Assembly: GCA_009760855.2 (NCBI GenBank)
Contig: WPIO01000007.1
Coordinates: forward strand, 12,083,501-12,147,500
Source: Cristatella mucedo
Taxonomy: Eukaryota > Bryozoa > Phylactolaemata > Cristatellidae
Direction of reading: 5' to 3'
DNA length: 64,000 nucleotides
Position 1 is the first letter of the stretch, and every line of letters starts with the position of its first letter. Below the pieces are notes generated by a model. That model was not told where the DNA came from, searched no databases, and saw only the letters and a program-made list of their open reading frames with translations. Of this stretch, positions 35,801-42,221 are shown one piece after another. The position numbers and the translations under genes are program-made.

Positions 35801-38372
35801 GAAGGCCGTGCCTTTAGTTAGTATGCTTCCAAAGCTTGTGACTCACTCCGGACTTCCATCACGACATCCCCTGACTTGACCATATTTAAAAAGAAATTTA
35901 AAGCGCATCTATTTAGGACAGCATTTGGTGGGTCCGTGTGATTTGTCCGTTATGTGCTCATGCGTGCTGAGACTGTTGGATGCTGCCACTAACCACACTT
36001 GCATGCTGACCCTGTGCATGTCACCCCTAACCATGTTATTCAGTTTGTTAAACAAGCATGATTCCACTTGGCACATCTTTCAAAGTTTTTTCGTAATTTG
36101 AAATGAATCTCCACGACTCTGTACACGAATAGAATGTACGAGAGCATGCTTGTCAAGGGCACTCCTAAAGTGTCATATTCACTGCATCAGTGAGGGTATC
36201 GAGGCTGTCGGTAGAGTCTGGGTGCAGATCAAGAAGCACATCACAAACAGATTTCAAAAATATGTCCATGTCAATAGTTTTTAAATTACGTCACTGGACA
36301 CATTCGACATTACCCTGTACATACAAGGGAGCAGGAACAGTAAACGAGACCGAACAATGATCCGAGAGGGTCATTGGGGACACTACAAGGTCAGTGGGGC
36401 AGACATCCTTACTGATCACCAGATCTAGGACATGGCCACCAACGTGGGTGGTATGATTAACGTATTGGACCAAACCAAGATTCTCCTGACAGTCAAGAAA
36501 TGAGCAGACCTGGCAGTTGATTGGGTTGTCAATGTGAATACCTAAGTCGACCAACTCAACTGAGGCACGACAGATGGAAGCAAATGGACAACGAGCTTGT
36601 TAATTGTACTTCTATTATTCATCTGAAAACTGCAGCCATGCCTATCAAAGGTCAGGCTCCTATATATTTAAAACAAATAAATGGGCAGTCCAAATTCAAA
36701 TGTTATGGGAGCAGGTGATCCCCGGTTAGACCATCGTGAGCTGCTTAAATCCACTAAATCTTCTCAGATGTTCGCCTGCTTTCTAAGATACTCAGAAAGG
36801 CCGGTGGCATACGATGGGTCACCAAATTTGATCATCTCCTAAATGTGAGCCTAAGCTATGTGCATTAGAGATGGGCAAACAATTGATGACATTGCTGACA
36901 TGCTTAATTGCAGCAACCCTGTCTTATAGCTGAGATGCAAAGAGAAAACCACCAGGCCTCAGGTATACATGCAAAGTACACAGGAACAAAAATGACAGGT
37001 TCAAGGGAAAGCTAACCGGAATAAATGCAGCTTGAGCTGAGACTTTAAGATGCTAAGTCATTACAGGCAGTGACCATAACAGCAATCAAGTTCCAAACTT
37101 CTGATGCATGCACGCTGAAGGCTCGACCACCAGAAGATTTCTGGCCTGGTGGGGGAGTAGTTCTGATAAGCATGCTGGAGCCAGAGAATGAAGGGATCTA
37201 AAAGTGTTCAAGTGTGGCAGCAGGAGGAAAGCGCTGAGTTCGTGACGAGTTCACTGGCTACTCATATCTAACTAAGCATCCGTTTTGTAATCGCGAAAGA
37301 GGCTGGGAGCTCGCTACCAGACTGCATGCCGACCTACGGCCAAGCTGCACCACCACCAGGCTAGCATCAACCAGAACAATGGGTGTGGCAGCCGGCAATA
37401 CCAAACCGAAAGCATACCAATGACACTCCGCCTAGACAGAATCAAAACGGCAGAAAAAGAAGCGCGAGTCTGATAAACCAGTAAGCTATCAATCGTGATC
37501 ACTAGTTCTTAGGGAAGCTACATGTACTGTTCCTAGCTGAACTGCTGCATCAGTTTCAGCCTGTTCGCGCCCTCAGGTCCTGTGTGGACAATAAATTAGC
37601 TGTTCCATTCCTCCGCTTAAAGACCGTTGGTGACAAAAGCCTTAGCTCTGCAGGTCCTAGACTGTGGAACTCGCTTCCACAATTCTTACGCAACGACAAC
37701 TACTCTCCAACTGCCGACTATGGCTCATCCTTTTCAGCGGTCCTGAGCTGCTACTTCTATGCTACTCACTACCTCAACTGCTCTCCTGACTCGGCTATGC
37801 TTCCCACTTTCTCTTTGTTGCGTGAGACGAAGTCTGTTGGCTACCGAATGCGTACCGAAAGCCGCTTAGGCTGTGAGTGAGCTATACAAAACTCTCCTGC
37901 GTAACACCCACGTGGTCTTTAAGACTTTGTGGAGTTACAGACGGAGATACATTACATTACATTACTGCAACGGAGCTCTGTAAGCAGACTGTCATTCGCT
38001 TGCTTGCGAACGAACCTCAGTCGCTGAACCTCAGTCGCTACGGTTACGATTCGCAGTATCAGGGAGCCACACAGTAACGGCTATACAAATAGCGGAGAAG
38101 CAGAATTCAACTAATAGCTCAATCTCGGCGTTCAATGCGACGGGAGTCCGACTATCAAGAGGCCGAAATTCGGCAGCAGGCGGCAGGCTTCAGTGGTCGG
38201 CTCAGGCAAGAGCAGGTTTGCCATTAATAAACGCATGCTAGCAGGCGCAACATGAAAAGGAAACAATTGCATTACCCAAGTAGCGCCGAGATAACACGGC
38301 CGATTCATACTCCGAAGACCTTAGTCCAATGCTACGCGTAGCGACCCTTACACACCGATTGAGCAGCGCCAT
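6657..38372 (-). CDS. HIBADH: HIBADH gene, exons 1-7 of a spliced gene (3' end off the left edge)
   Basis: 3-hydroxyisobutyrate dehydrogenase is a mitochondrial matrix enzyme of valine breakdown that oxidises 3-hydroxyisobutyrate to methylmalonate semialdehyde with NAD+. Seven exons were found by reading the minus strand: 38372-38276, 32564-32418, 30986-30869, 20779-20658, 10434-10301, 7070-6994 and 6813-6657. Every junction has AG acceptor and GT donor, and the phases (1,1,2,1,0,2,0) join without a frame break. The sum is 852 nt, or 284 residues. Human HIBADH is 336 residues and its final exon supplies about 52, so the predicted total matches. Family motifs are present: Rossmann GFIGLGNMG, the acidic residue after beta-2 (AFDLSKS), substrate motif DAPVSGG, and catalytic [11 protein letters not shown]. 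Introns are 5.7, 1.4, 10.1, 10.2, 3.2 and 0.18 kb and are full of LINE and SINE copies. The terminal exon was not seen between 1 and 6656. Confidence 0.93.
6994..7070 (-). CDS. HIBADH: HIBADH exon 6: catalytic lysine helix
   Basis: The acceptor is TTTTTTTTACAG| and the donor is CG|GTAAGT. This 77-nt exon encodes [16 protein letters not shown] and [10 protein letters not shown]. The Lys and Asn of KxxxN (here K-I-C-N-N) are the catalytic residues of the beta-hydroxyacid dehydrogenase family. The downstream intron is only 180 nt. Confidence 0.95.
7235..7323. repeat. (CT)n microsatellite
   Basis: Nearly pure CT dinucleotides over ~90 nt, about 170 nt upstream of HIBADH exon 6 on its strand. As GA on the minus strand it is a purine tract in the pre-mRNA. 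Confidence 0.95.
7475..7857 (-). mobile_element. LINE B 3' part
   Basis: Reverse complement carries the B C-terminal frame and 3' end: CACCGAAAGCC, GGCTTTCGGTACGGC and GTAGCCAACAGACTT match the reverse complement of other B ends. It abuts LINE A at 7860. Confidence 0.78.
7859..9035 (-). mobile_element. LINE A, 3' 1.2 kb
   Basis: Starts with (AAT)n and the tail hairpin at its 3' end. Reading the minus strand gives RT thumb and C-terminal pieces [36 protein letters not shown] and [13 protein letters not shown], with frameshifts. 5' truncated in the RT domain near the PQGSVLGP position. Confidence 0.88.
9040..9390 (-). mobile_element. LINE B fragment
   Basis: The minus strand encodes a segment like [20 protein letters not shown] and [11 protein letters not shown], matching the B copies at 23.9 and 59.5 kb. 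It joins the LINE A 5' end without a spacer. Confidence 0.78.
9391..10300. other. HIBADH intron 5, no recognised feature
   Basis: No repeat or exon recognised by eye. Confidence 0.4.
10301..10434 (-). CDS. HIBADH: HIBADH exon 5
   Basis: The acceptor is TGTTTTTGCAG|. The exon encodes [15 protein letters not shown], then [20 protein letters not shown] and GDVGSGQ, matching human [14 protein letters not shown] and CGAVGTGQ. It ends at a codon boundary with donor CAG|GTACGA. GxxGxGQ leads directly into the catalytic helix of exon 6. Confidence 0.95.
10435..11205. other. HIBADH intron 4 start, purine-rich tract
   Basis: A GA-rich stretch at 10610-10800 (GAGAGA clusters) is the only notable element; open frames there are compositional. 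Confidence 0.5.
11209..11292. repeat. (ATAC)n-(AT)n microsatellite
   Basis: Tetranucleotide ATAC repeats to about 11265, then AT repeats. It joins the SINE 1 tail, so it probably grew from that tail. Confidence 0.95.
11293..11450 (-). repeat. SINE 1
   Basis: ATAATTCATTTGTATAGCAC, TTAATCTCTACCCAGGCGAC, CTCGAGCCCACGACCTTGG and the tRNA-like end, in reverse orientation. Confidence 0.85.
12562..12904 (-). mobile_element. LINE A 3' end nested in LINE C
   Basis: (AAT)n, tail hairpin and the conserved noncoding part (GGTTAGGGGTGACATGCACA), up to the ...GGATTTGAGGTCAT position. Confidence 0.85.
14065..14150. repeat. (AT)n microsatellite
   Basis: About 85 nt of alternating TA next to the SINE 1 tail. 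Confidence 0.95.
14158..14300 (-). repeat. SINE 1
   Basis: ACAATTCATTTTTAAAGCAC, CTCGAGCCCACGACCTCGG and the tRNA-like end, reversed. It sits in the C-terminal part of LINE C. Confidence 0.83.
14466..16735 (+). mobile_element. Longest LINE A copy (2.3 kb, inactive)
   Basis: Starts in the endonuclease-RT linker ([20 protein letters not shown]) and covers the RT with several frameshifts. Recognisable pieces are [31 protein letters not shown]-like near 15545, FYADDTK (catalytic YADD) near 15642, and [20 protein letters not shown]. It then has the C-terminal [20 protein letters not shown] and a 3' end with hairpin tail and (ATT)n at 16716-16731. The endonuclease is missing. Stops and shifts show it is dead. 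Confidence 0.9.
16740..19828. other. HIBADH intron 4, no recognised feature
   Basis: Mostly unique-looking sequence. A G10-11 run lies at ~17720. No exon or mobile element recognised. Confidence 0.4.
19829..20456 (-). mobile_element. LINE A RT fragment split by an opposite LINE A tail
   Basis: The minus strand encodes [20 protein letters not shown]-like (20456-20376), then, after the insertion, [38 protein letters not shown] and onward to 19829. It contains an intact YADD. Confidence 0.85.
20127..20375 (+). mobile_element. Short LINE A 3' end nested in LINE A
   Basis: Plus-strand noncoding 3' end, hairpin tail and (ATT)n at 20358-20373. It interrupts the host copy between GGGCTCCGTG and TAGGTCCGGT (host strand). 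No target duplication of useful length. Confidence 0.85.
20658..20779 (-). CDS. HIBADH: HIBADH exon 4: substrate-binding motif
   Basis: Encodes [20 protein letters not shown] through to [22 protein letters not shown] and DAPVSGG are near-invariant in the family; the latter lines the substrate pocket. The acceptor GTTACGTTATAG has a weak pyrimidine tract; the donor GGAG|GTGAGG is good. The final glycine codon is completed by exon 5. Confidence 0.94.
20780..21390. other. HIBADH intron 3 end, no recognised feature
   Basis: Sequence upstream of exon 4 on the gene strand; nothing recognised. Confidence 0.4.
21395..21585 (+). repeat. SINE 2 (tRNA-derived)
   Basis: tRNA-like head with A-box region TAGGTAAGGTGGTTGC and a good B box GGTTCGAATCC, a ~70-nt body, then GCTATACAAAAAGAGGCTG and a TTTATTTATT tail. 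It matches the copy at 30588. Confidence 0.8.
21846..22402 (-). mobile_element. LINE A-related 3' end (older)
   Basis: AAT-type tail, hairpin (CCCTCAGTAAACTTATTCTC) and the diverged noncoding and C-terminal parts, ending near GTGCAGGTCAGCC. It adjoins the next copy in the same orientation. Confidence 0.78.
22405..23055 (-). mobile_element. LINE A C-terminal and RT fragment
   Basis: Minus frames read [40 protein letters not shown] and SRLDF-like [20 protein letters not shown]. The 3' tail is missing because the copy starts inside the C-terminal region. Confidence 0.85.
23160..24640 (+). mobile_element. LINE C fragment followed by LINE B
   Basis: At 23160-23440 is a degraded RT piece ([17 protein letters not shown]). 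From about 23440 to 24640 is LINE B: an RT frame with [15 protein letters not shown]-like sequence at 23600, KPLSYCSWR-type thumb, then the C-terminal frame [20 protein letters not shown] and the 3' end GGCTTTGTGGAGTTATTGAT. Confidence 0.78.
24865..24975 (-). mobile_element. LINE 3' tail, diverged
   Basis: Reverse complement of a 3' end with CTTGCAGTGAGTTGTACAGC and a decayed hairpin; similar to tails at 25925 and 33190. Confidence 0.5.
25160..25665 (+). mobile_element. Remnant of a LINE with restriction-like endonuclease
   Basis: Across two frameshifts the plus strand reads [30 protein letters not shown], then [15 protein letters not shown] and ITARHN (zinc-knuckle-like C..CH..C..H), then [20 protein letters not shown] and [13 protein letters not shown]. 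This order (zinc knuckle, KPD-X12-14-D endonuclease core, A..K..KY) is that of R2/NeSL-type LINEs, whose C-terminal nuclease resembles restriction enzymes. The first catalytic Asp is lost (KPG), so it is dead. RT not seen here. Confidence 0.68.
25925..26110 (-). mobile_element. Diverged LINE 3' end (group C-like)
   Basis: Sequence with TTGTACAACCAGCTGCTACC and CAATAACCAAGAGTTAATGG resembles the tail region at 33250 (GCAATAACCAATTTTTAATG). Confidence 0.5.
26211..26333 (+). repeat. 21-bp minisatellite, ~6 units
   Basis: Unit CAGATCCCTCTATAGCTGGAA repeated about 5.9 times with few changes. Because 21 is a multiple of 3 it stays open in frame (DPSIAGT heptads on the plus strand). There are no unique spacers, so it is not a CRISPR-like array. 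Confidence 0.95.
26334..26812 (+). mobile_element. LINE A-related 3' part
   Basis: Starts immediately after the minisatellite with [20 protein letters not shown], continues through [20 protein letters not shown] and the noncoding 3' end to GCAAAGTGCCTATAGAGAGA, where the tail hairpin has turned into a GA microsatellite. Confidence 0.85.
26813..26885. repeat. (GA)n microsatellite
   Basis: About 70 nt of GA that begins at the AGAAAGAGA position of the LINE A tail hairpin. Confidence 0.95.
26902..26947. repeat. Perfect 21-bp inverted repeat, 4-nt loop
   Basis: ATTTGTATAGCGCCCCAGAG plus A, loop CAGT, then the exact reverse complement. It is the tail hairpin of LINE/SINE elements in perfected form. 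Confidence 0.93.
26948..27105 (-). mobile_element. LINE 3' end fragment
   Basis: The TTATTACTATTACTATTA tract and AACTGAAGGTCCGATCACC resemble the reverse complement of an L2-like C-terminal/3' region. Confidence 0.5.
27110..28190. other. HIBADH intron 3, no gene
   Basis: Contains a CA-rich stretch at 27880-27960. Nothing else recognised. Confidence 0.4.
28195..28266 (+). mobile_element. LINE A 3' tail
   Basis: AAGTGTCTAGAAAGAGATTG, AGTTCTCTGAGGACATT and a TATTATTATT end; about 70 nt only. Confidence 0.78.
28267..29150. other. HIBADH intron 3, no gene
   Basis: Unassigned; partly overlapping short frames at 28666-28976 are not recognised. Confidence 0.4.
29155..29520. repeat. Imperfect palindrome, arms of ~165-180 bp
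   Basis: Reading inward from both ends gives matching sequence: ACAGCTTCATTT, then GGTNNGTGCC, CTCRGCTRATACYTC, GTGAAATTTGAAA, TTCAGYTCTGCTTGTTTTA and ATTTCGGCT, with a short centre near 29337 (CCAGGAGCTTTATTTTCCAG). Arm identity by eye is roughly three quarters. The two strands therefore encode look-alike peptides. It resembles a MITE or a head-to-head dimer; no transposon family is recognised. It lies in HIBADH intron 3. Confidence 0.8.
29521..30587. other. HIBADH intron 3, no gene
   Basis: Unassigned DNA between the long palindrome and SINE 2. Confidence 0.4.
30588..30780 (+). repeat. SINE 2
   Basis: CATGGCCTAGCCCAGGAGGT, GGTCGTGGGTGCGAATCCTG (B box), a ~70-nt body, AAAGGAGGCTGTTAAATCCC and a TTATTTATTTATTT tail. 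It is about 90 nt downstream of HIBADH exon 3 in gene order. Confidence 0.82.
30869..30986 (-). CDS. HIBADH: HIBADH exon 3
   Basis: Flanked by TTTTTTTAG| and |GTAAGT. The exon reads [18 protein letters not shown] then [20 protein letters not shown]. This aligns without gaps to the human stretch with ...SSPADVAEKADRIITMLP... and ...YSGANGIL. The TMLP strand and the YxGxxGIL turn are hallmark positions. Divergence from human is high in this exon, which argues against a closely related vertebrate. Phase 1 in, phase 2 out. Confidence 0.92.
30987..32417. other. HIBADH intron 2
   Basis: 1.43 kb. GACA/GA-rich tract at 31410-31480. No mobile element recognised. Confidence 0.6.
32418..32564 (-). CDS. 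HIBADH: HIBADH exon 2: NAD-binding Rossmann motif
   Basis: This exon encodes [18 protein letters not shown] and continues to LLELEQAG. GxGxxG and the Asp at the end of beta-2 (VVAFDLSKS) mark the NAD-preferring Rossmann fold of the beta-hydroxyacid dehydrogenase family. The acceptor is CTCCTGCTGCAG; the donor is GCCG|GTAGGG (phase 1). An in-frame ATG lies 15-17 nt upstream of the acceptor boundary, so a short unspliced start is possible, but the pyrimidine-rich AG site argues for splicing. Confidence 0.93.
32565..33185. other. HIBADH intron 1, first part, no feature
   Basis: Nothing recognised. Confidence 0.4.
33186..33900 (-). mobile_element. Old L2-like LINE 3' end (group C-like)
   Basis: Tail with AATAATAAGTC and decayed hairpin (TAACTTAATCTCTATTCAG), then the A-like landmarks TTTTTTAAATTTCGTTGTCA, CAGTCGGCAGTGAGTTCCA and GGCGCGGTCTC in diverged form. 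Confidence 0.68.
34010..34555 (-). mobile_element. LINE B 3' part
   Basis: The 3' end TCCATCGGTAACTCCACAAA lies at 34010. The minus strand has the C-terminal landmarks (AGGACCTGAGGGCACGAGG, CCATCCAAGCTCTTTT) up to a 5' truncation that touches LINE A. Confidence 0.82.
34575..36075 (+). mobile_element. LINE A copy with longest open frames (tail missing)
   Basis: The RT frame from 34648 is open for 146 codons: [40 protein letters not shown] and [16 protein letters not shown] (PQG changed to PHR). YADD is altered to SADD near 35083. A second open frame from 35186 (211 codons) covers the thumb and C-terminus: [27 protein letters not shown]-like and [20 protein letters not shown]. It is truncated before the hairpin tail. 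Head-to-head with the B copy on its left. Confidence 0.9.
36290..36556 (-). mobile_element. LINE endonuclease-domain fragment
   Basis: The minus strand reads [48 protein letters not shown] and [10 protein letters not shown]. These are the FNIHxD, GHxLDLVI and SDH motifs of the APE-type endonuclease of L2/CR1 LINEs. It is the only clear endonuclease piece in the window. Confidence 0.83.
36870..37210 (-). mobile_element. Diverged LINE 3' end
   Basis: CAGTGACCATAACAGCAATC to AGCATGCTGGAGCCAGAGAA includes A-like landmarks (GGTGGGGGAGTAGTTCTGAT, GAGCCAGAGAATGAAGGGAT) in diverged form. Confidence 0.55.
37535..37972 (+). mobile_element. LINE B 3' end
   Basis: The frame [40 protein letters not shown] is intact to the stop; the 3' end is ACACCCACGTGGTC, GGAGTTACAGACGGAGATAC and an (ATTAC) tail at 37953-37970. 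Confidence 0.88.
38276..38372 (-). CDS. HIBADH: HIBADH exon 1: start codon and mitochondrial targeting peptide
   Basis: The exon opens with [17 protein letters not shown] and ends ...SRRYL plus one base before a donor GG|GTAATG. It encodes 32 residues plus 1 nt (phase 1), which is exactly what exon 2 needs; the junction codon becomes Ala, giving [15 protein letters not shown]. The peptide is rich in Arg and hydroxylated residues with few acids, as expected of a mitochondrial presequence, and human HIBADH has a comparable Arg-rich leader. Little sequence conservation is expected here, so the call rests on composition, phase, donor site and position. The alternative is that translation starts at the Met just upstream of the exon 2 acceptor ([11 protein letters not shown]), which would give a protein without a leader. 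Confidence 0.72.
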
Positions 38373-38704
38373 TTCTAACAAGGTCGTGTCGCTTCCGGAT
38401 AGAGTGTTGCTTACTTAGCTCGGCATCAGTAGAATGACATGATCGTATAGAAAAACCAGATAATAAGTTTCAAAACTTAATAATGAAAACTTACATCCCT
38501 GCAATTATGAGAGCAACGTTTTAGTCCCTATTGTAAGTCATTAGTGAAGCTACACTGCCTCCGCCCATTCAACTTGTTCTTTCCATGGCGGAAGCGAACT
38601 CGTGGATGTCATAAAAAAAACCTTTTCAGAATACCTAATTGAAACCGGCAATGCAGGCATCTTCAATTGTGCTGTTAATTTATTTCTGTGTACAATCTCC
38701 GGCT
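38373..38704. other. Upstream region of HIBADH exon 1
   Basis: Expected promoter and 5' leader of HIBADH on the minus strand. CpG density is moderate near the ATG; no TATA box or clear initiator recognised. Confidence 0.4.
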
Positions 38705-39130
38705 CGTTCTAGGTTAAAATCGACGGCACCTCTATATCTCCGTAACATCTGCACGAAATCTGCGTCACGGTTAGGAAGTGGCCCCTTTCGCTAGACGACC
38801 ACATACATTCATCACAAATTTTAACATTTTAGTCTGCCTAGATAGGAATATTAAATCCAAGTTGGTCTGTGCATTTGTGTCATCCCGTCTCGACTTCTGG
38901 AACTCACTGCATTCATGTCTTCCAGCCTATGCAACCAGGGGCTTGAAGTTAGTGCACAACTTCACAGCCAGGCTTTTCAGTCGTGAGCGTCGCAGTTTCC
39001 ACACTGTTGCACTTCTCACCGACCTGCACTGGCTCCCAGTCAAGCAACGCACCGACTTCAAGGCTCTGCCACTCACCTTTAGGTCCGTTCCTTCTCTGGC
39101 TCCATGTGTTCCGTTCTATCCTCCTTAAGT
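38705..39130 (+). mobile_element. Old L2-like LINE fragment
   Basis: LVCAFVSSRLDFWNSLHSCL, LKLVHNFTARLFSRERRSFH and [20 protein letters not shown] in one frame, then truncated. It lies about 330 nt upstream of HIBADH exon 1 in gene orientation. Confidence 0.8.
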
Positions 39131-39184
39131 TTAAGGAAATTTGGCGACATCGAGGATTAAATGCCTGCAAAGCAAGCATTTAGC

Positions 39185-39465
39185 TTATCTATCACTTCAG
39201 CAGATTATGGCGTTTGAGACGATAAATACAGCGAAGTATCATCAGCATAAAAAATAATAGCCTATTTATTCCATGGGCCCAAATCACTTTTCCGAGAAAT
39301 TGAGTAAAAAAATATAGAACAGCTAAGGACCGAGGATGGACCCTTGTGGGACTTCACCACGGGTGACTGATCTCGTGATTGAGACCTGACCTCCACACGA
39401 CACTGTTCTTAATCGTTCAAGGAGGATATCGTGATCTATTGTGCCGAAGGCAGCTGTATGTCTAC
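39185..39465 (-). mobile_element. LINE RT fragment (group B-like)
   Basis: The minus strand gives [46 protein letters not shown] and a YADDTSLYLS-like active site with one frameshift. Confidence 0.72.
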
Positions 39466-40190
39466 CACCTTCGCGCGTCTTCGATCATGCTACTCTTGCT
39501 AATGAGCGTGTCGTAAAAGCGAATGGATTAGACTTCCTGTTCAGATACGAAGTAACTTTGCTGTTCACTGCTTTTCGAAAGTCTGCCTTGGGGGATAGGC
39601 TCCGTTATGAGACCTGCTGCACCTAGCCTATCGTATCCCTCACACTTTAAAAGAGAAGTTATGGTAGACAAGACTAGATATTCTTTCAAATCCTGGAATA
39701 CGATAAGTTTCAGTTGAAATTGCACATTCGACGATGCAAGAGGCTTGGTCCTCTGCGTTGTGGGTGCACTGTTCGTGCGCTAGTTTGATATCATTTCAGG
39801 TACCTTTTGAGATCAAGGTAAAAGCGTTCACCGGTTTCCAGCCAAGCTAAGTGCTGTTACGCTTAATTTCAGAAGCTACAGCAACTGCTGAGAAGAAGGC
39901 GTCCAAAAATCCTTGGTAGTGACCTGTGTTAAAGCCCGACGAGGTTGCGGATTCGAAAGTTAAAAATTACTATGGAAGGTTATCCTATGTTTATTTATTA
40001 TTCCAGCAGAGGGCGCCCTTAATTTAAGTCGGTAGCTGTGAAACGTTGGCGTGTGAAATCGGCTAGATCGCGCAAGAGAATATTAGCGGCCCCTGAGCTA
40101 TAATTATAGGGAACAAGATATCTCATAATCTGTTATGAGATATCCGGGTTTGTCGGGGAGGGGGGCTTGTATGCAGACTCTACCCCTTGT
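39466..40190. other. Intergenic DNA, no feature
   Basis: Nothing recognised except the AT-rich hairpin just before the next LINE. Confidence 0.4.
40117..40144. repeat. Perfect 12-bp hairpin
   Basis: GATATCTCATAA, loop TCTG, TTATGAGATATC. Confidence 0.93.
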
Positions 40191-40475
40191 GGGTCTGAGT
40201 AAGAACTTTGCTCTACATCCATTGATTGGCCGGCAGCCATCCCAGCTCCTTCAGCAAAAGAATCACATGCCTAAACCTCTGTAATACTGTTTACTAGCCT
40301 TGCAGTCATATTAATCACCAGCCGCAGAGACTTCAGAGCTTTTTTATAGCCCAGGCAAAAGCGAACTGCATAATTCTACCCGAGACAGAATCAGGGAGCT
40401 AGTACGATTGCCCGCAAGCCATGCTGGTAGGCAGTCTTTAATTTTGGACGGGTATCGAACGTAATGACTTGTTGG
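40190..40475 (-). mobile_element. LINE B fragment
   Basis: TTTGCTCTACATCCATTGAT, CCATCCCAGCTCCTTCAGC and AGCCATGCTGGTAGGCAGTC are the reverse complement of B RT-thumb sequence. Confidence 0.75.
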
Positions 40476-41046
40476 TCTTCTGACTGAAACTTTTTAACAA
40501 GCACTCAAATTCAAGTTATCAAGTCAAGTGGTTGCCAATGAGTATGCCTGAATTATGAGCACATGATGACTCTCACGCTACAGCTTCACTAAGTAGAAGA
40601 GCAGTATCCTAGTCCAGCTTGGAGAATCCTACGTGTGGGAGATTGGTGTTGCCATTTTTAGTATAATGAAATATGCAGGCAATGACCGTGCTGTACCTAA
40701 TTTCAAACGACGTCCTCTATTAATTGGAGATGATTATAAAATAAATATTTCCAGCCTATAAATTTGGTAAAAAATTGTATAGCGTGGAAATTGACTTGGA
40801 AGCTTAGTAATTTTGGTTTAACAACGCCGTCATTAGCAACTTGCAGATAGTTTTAGTCTACATCGCGTGCCTGTAGTCTCTTGACCGATCGACATGTCGC
40901 CTTTTGAGCTAGACAGATTTTCGTTACGACTAACTCACAAAAACTGTCATTCGCCACGAGAGCGTGTCTTGTTTTAAAGACAACGCACTCGCTTTGCATG
41001 GATTCTCTGCCAGATTACATCACGTAGAACTCGTGTGTAAAACTCT

Positions 41047-41790
41047 TTCATAATAATAATAATAATAATATTTTGGAAATCGTCGTTAGAGAACTTAATC
41101 TCTTTCTAGGCACTTTACGTATGCGGCAGAAAAAGCAGGGTCAATGGTTGTGAGTAACAAGCGCAATGTCAACAAGCATCTAACATGGTTAGAGATGGCT
41201 TGCATAGAGTCAGCAAACAAATACGGTTAGTGGCATGAGCACAGTATGAGCACGCATAAGCACACATAGGAAGAATCACATGCACCCACTAAATGCTGTG
41301 ATAAATAGATGCGTTTTAGCTTTCTTTTAAATGTCAAGTCGGGGAACGTCGTGACGCCAGTAGTGAGTTTCAGGCTTTGGGAGCATGCGAACTTATGGCA
41401 CGGTCACCAAAGGATTTGAGCTTCGTACGACGTTTTACCTACGATTACATTAATAAAAGCAGGTGTTACGATACTTAGCCTGGTGAGGAAGTAGATCTGG
41501 TAGATAGGCTGGAGCCAAAGAATGAATAATGAATGTACCTAAAAATGAGTGACAGAACGTTGAAGTCGGTGAGTTGCTTGACTAGGTCCCAGTGCACGTC
41601 TGCAAGAAGTGCGCGTGTGTGTGCGTGCACGTGCGCGTGTGTGTGTGCGCGCGCGCGTGCGTGTTTGTTTGTGTGTGTGATGTGGCAATTGCGACGCTCA
41701 CGATAGACAAGCCTGGCTGCAGAGTTTTGCACCAACTGTAAGTGCCTTATTGCACAGGCCGACAGACCAGCAGACTCTGTCGCAGCGACG
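41047..41790 (-). mobile_element. LINE A-related 3' end with internal TG tract
   Basis: (AAT)n at 41051, tail hairpin (CGTTAGAGAACTTAATCTCT), the noncoding part, and C-terminal landmarks. A GTGTGCGCGC repeat (41605-41680) has expanded inside the RHITPLLAD codons. Confidence 0.82.
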
Positions 41791-41892
41791 CTAACTGCGC
41801 TCTTGCTGCCAATCCTGGCACATTCGCTCGAGACATGTACTGCTACTGCTTCTTTGTTCACTACTTTCTTTTCACTTTCTATTCTCAATTTA

Positions 41893-42042
41893 TCGTTGTT
41901 GCGTGAGACGAAGTCTTTGGCTACCGTTTTGGTACCGAAAGCCGCATAGGCAGTAAGTGCGCCGTATAAAACTCTTCTGCGTAATTCTCACTTAGTTTTG
42001 CAGCTTTGTGGAGTTACAGACGGAGATGGATACATTACACTT
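41893..42042 (+). mobile_element. LINE B 3' end
   Basis: GCGTGAGACGAAGTC, ACCGAAAGCCGCATAGGC and GGAGTTACAGACGGAGATGG. Confidence 0.83.
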
Positions 42043-42221
42043 TTGTGAAATACACTTCTGTGACAGCCCTCAGTACGACCTGTCGTCAGGCTGGGTAGTG
42101 CCACCGAGCAACAAGTTTCCTGGCTCAAGCACCAAGCACTTTCTTGTCAGAAGCCACACCGGCCGTGCCAGTCTACGCACTCTAGACAGTTGCACGCGTC
42201 GAGGGATCTAGCCCCACCATT

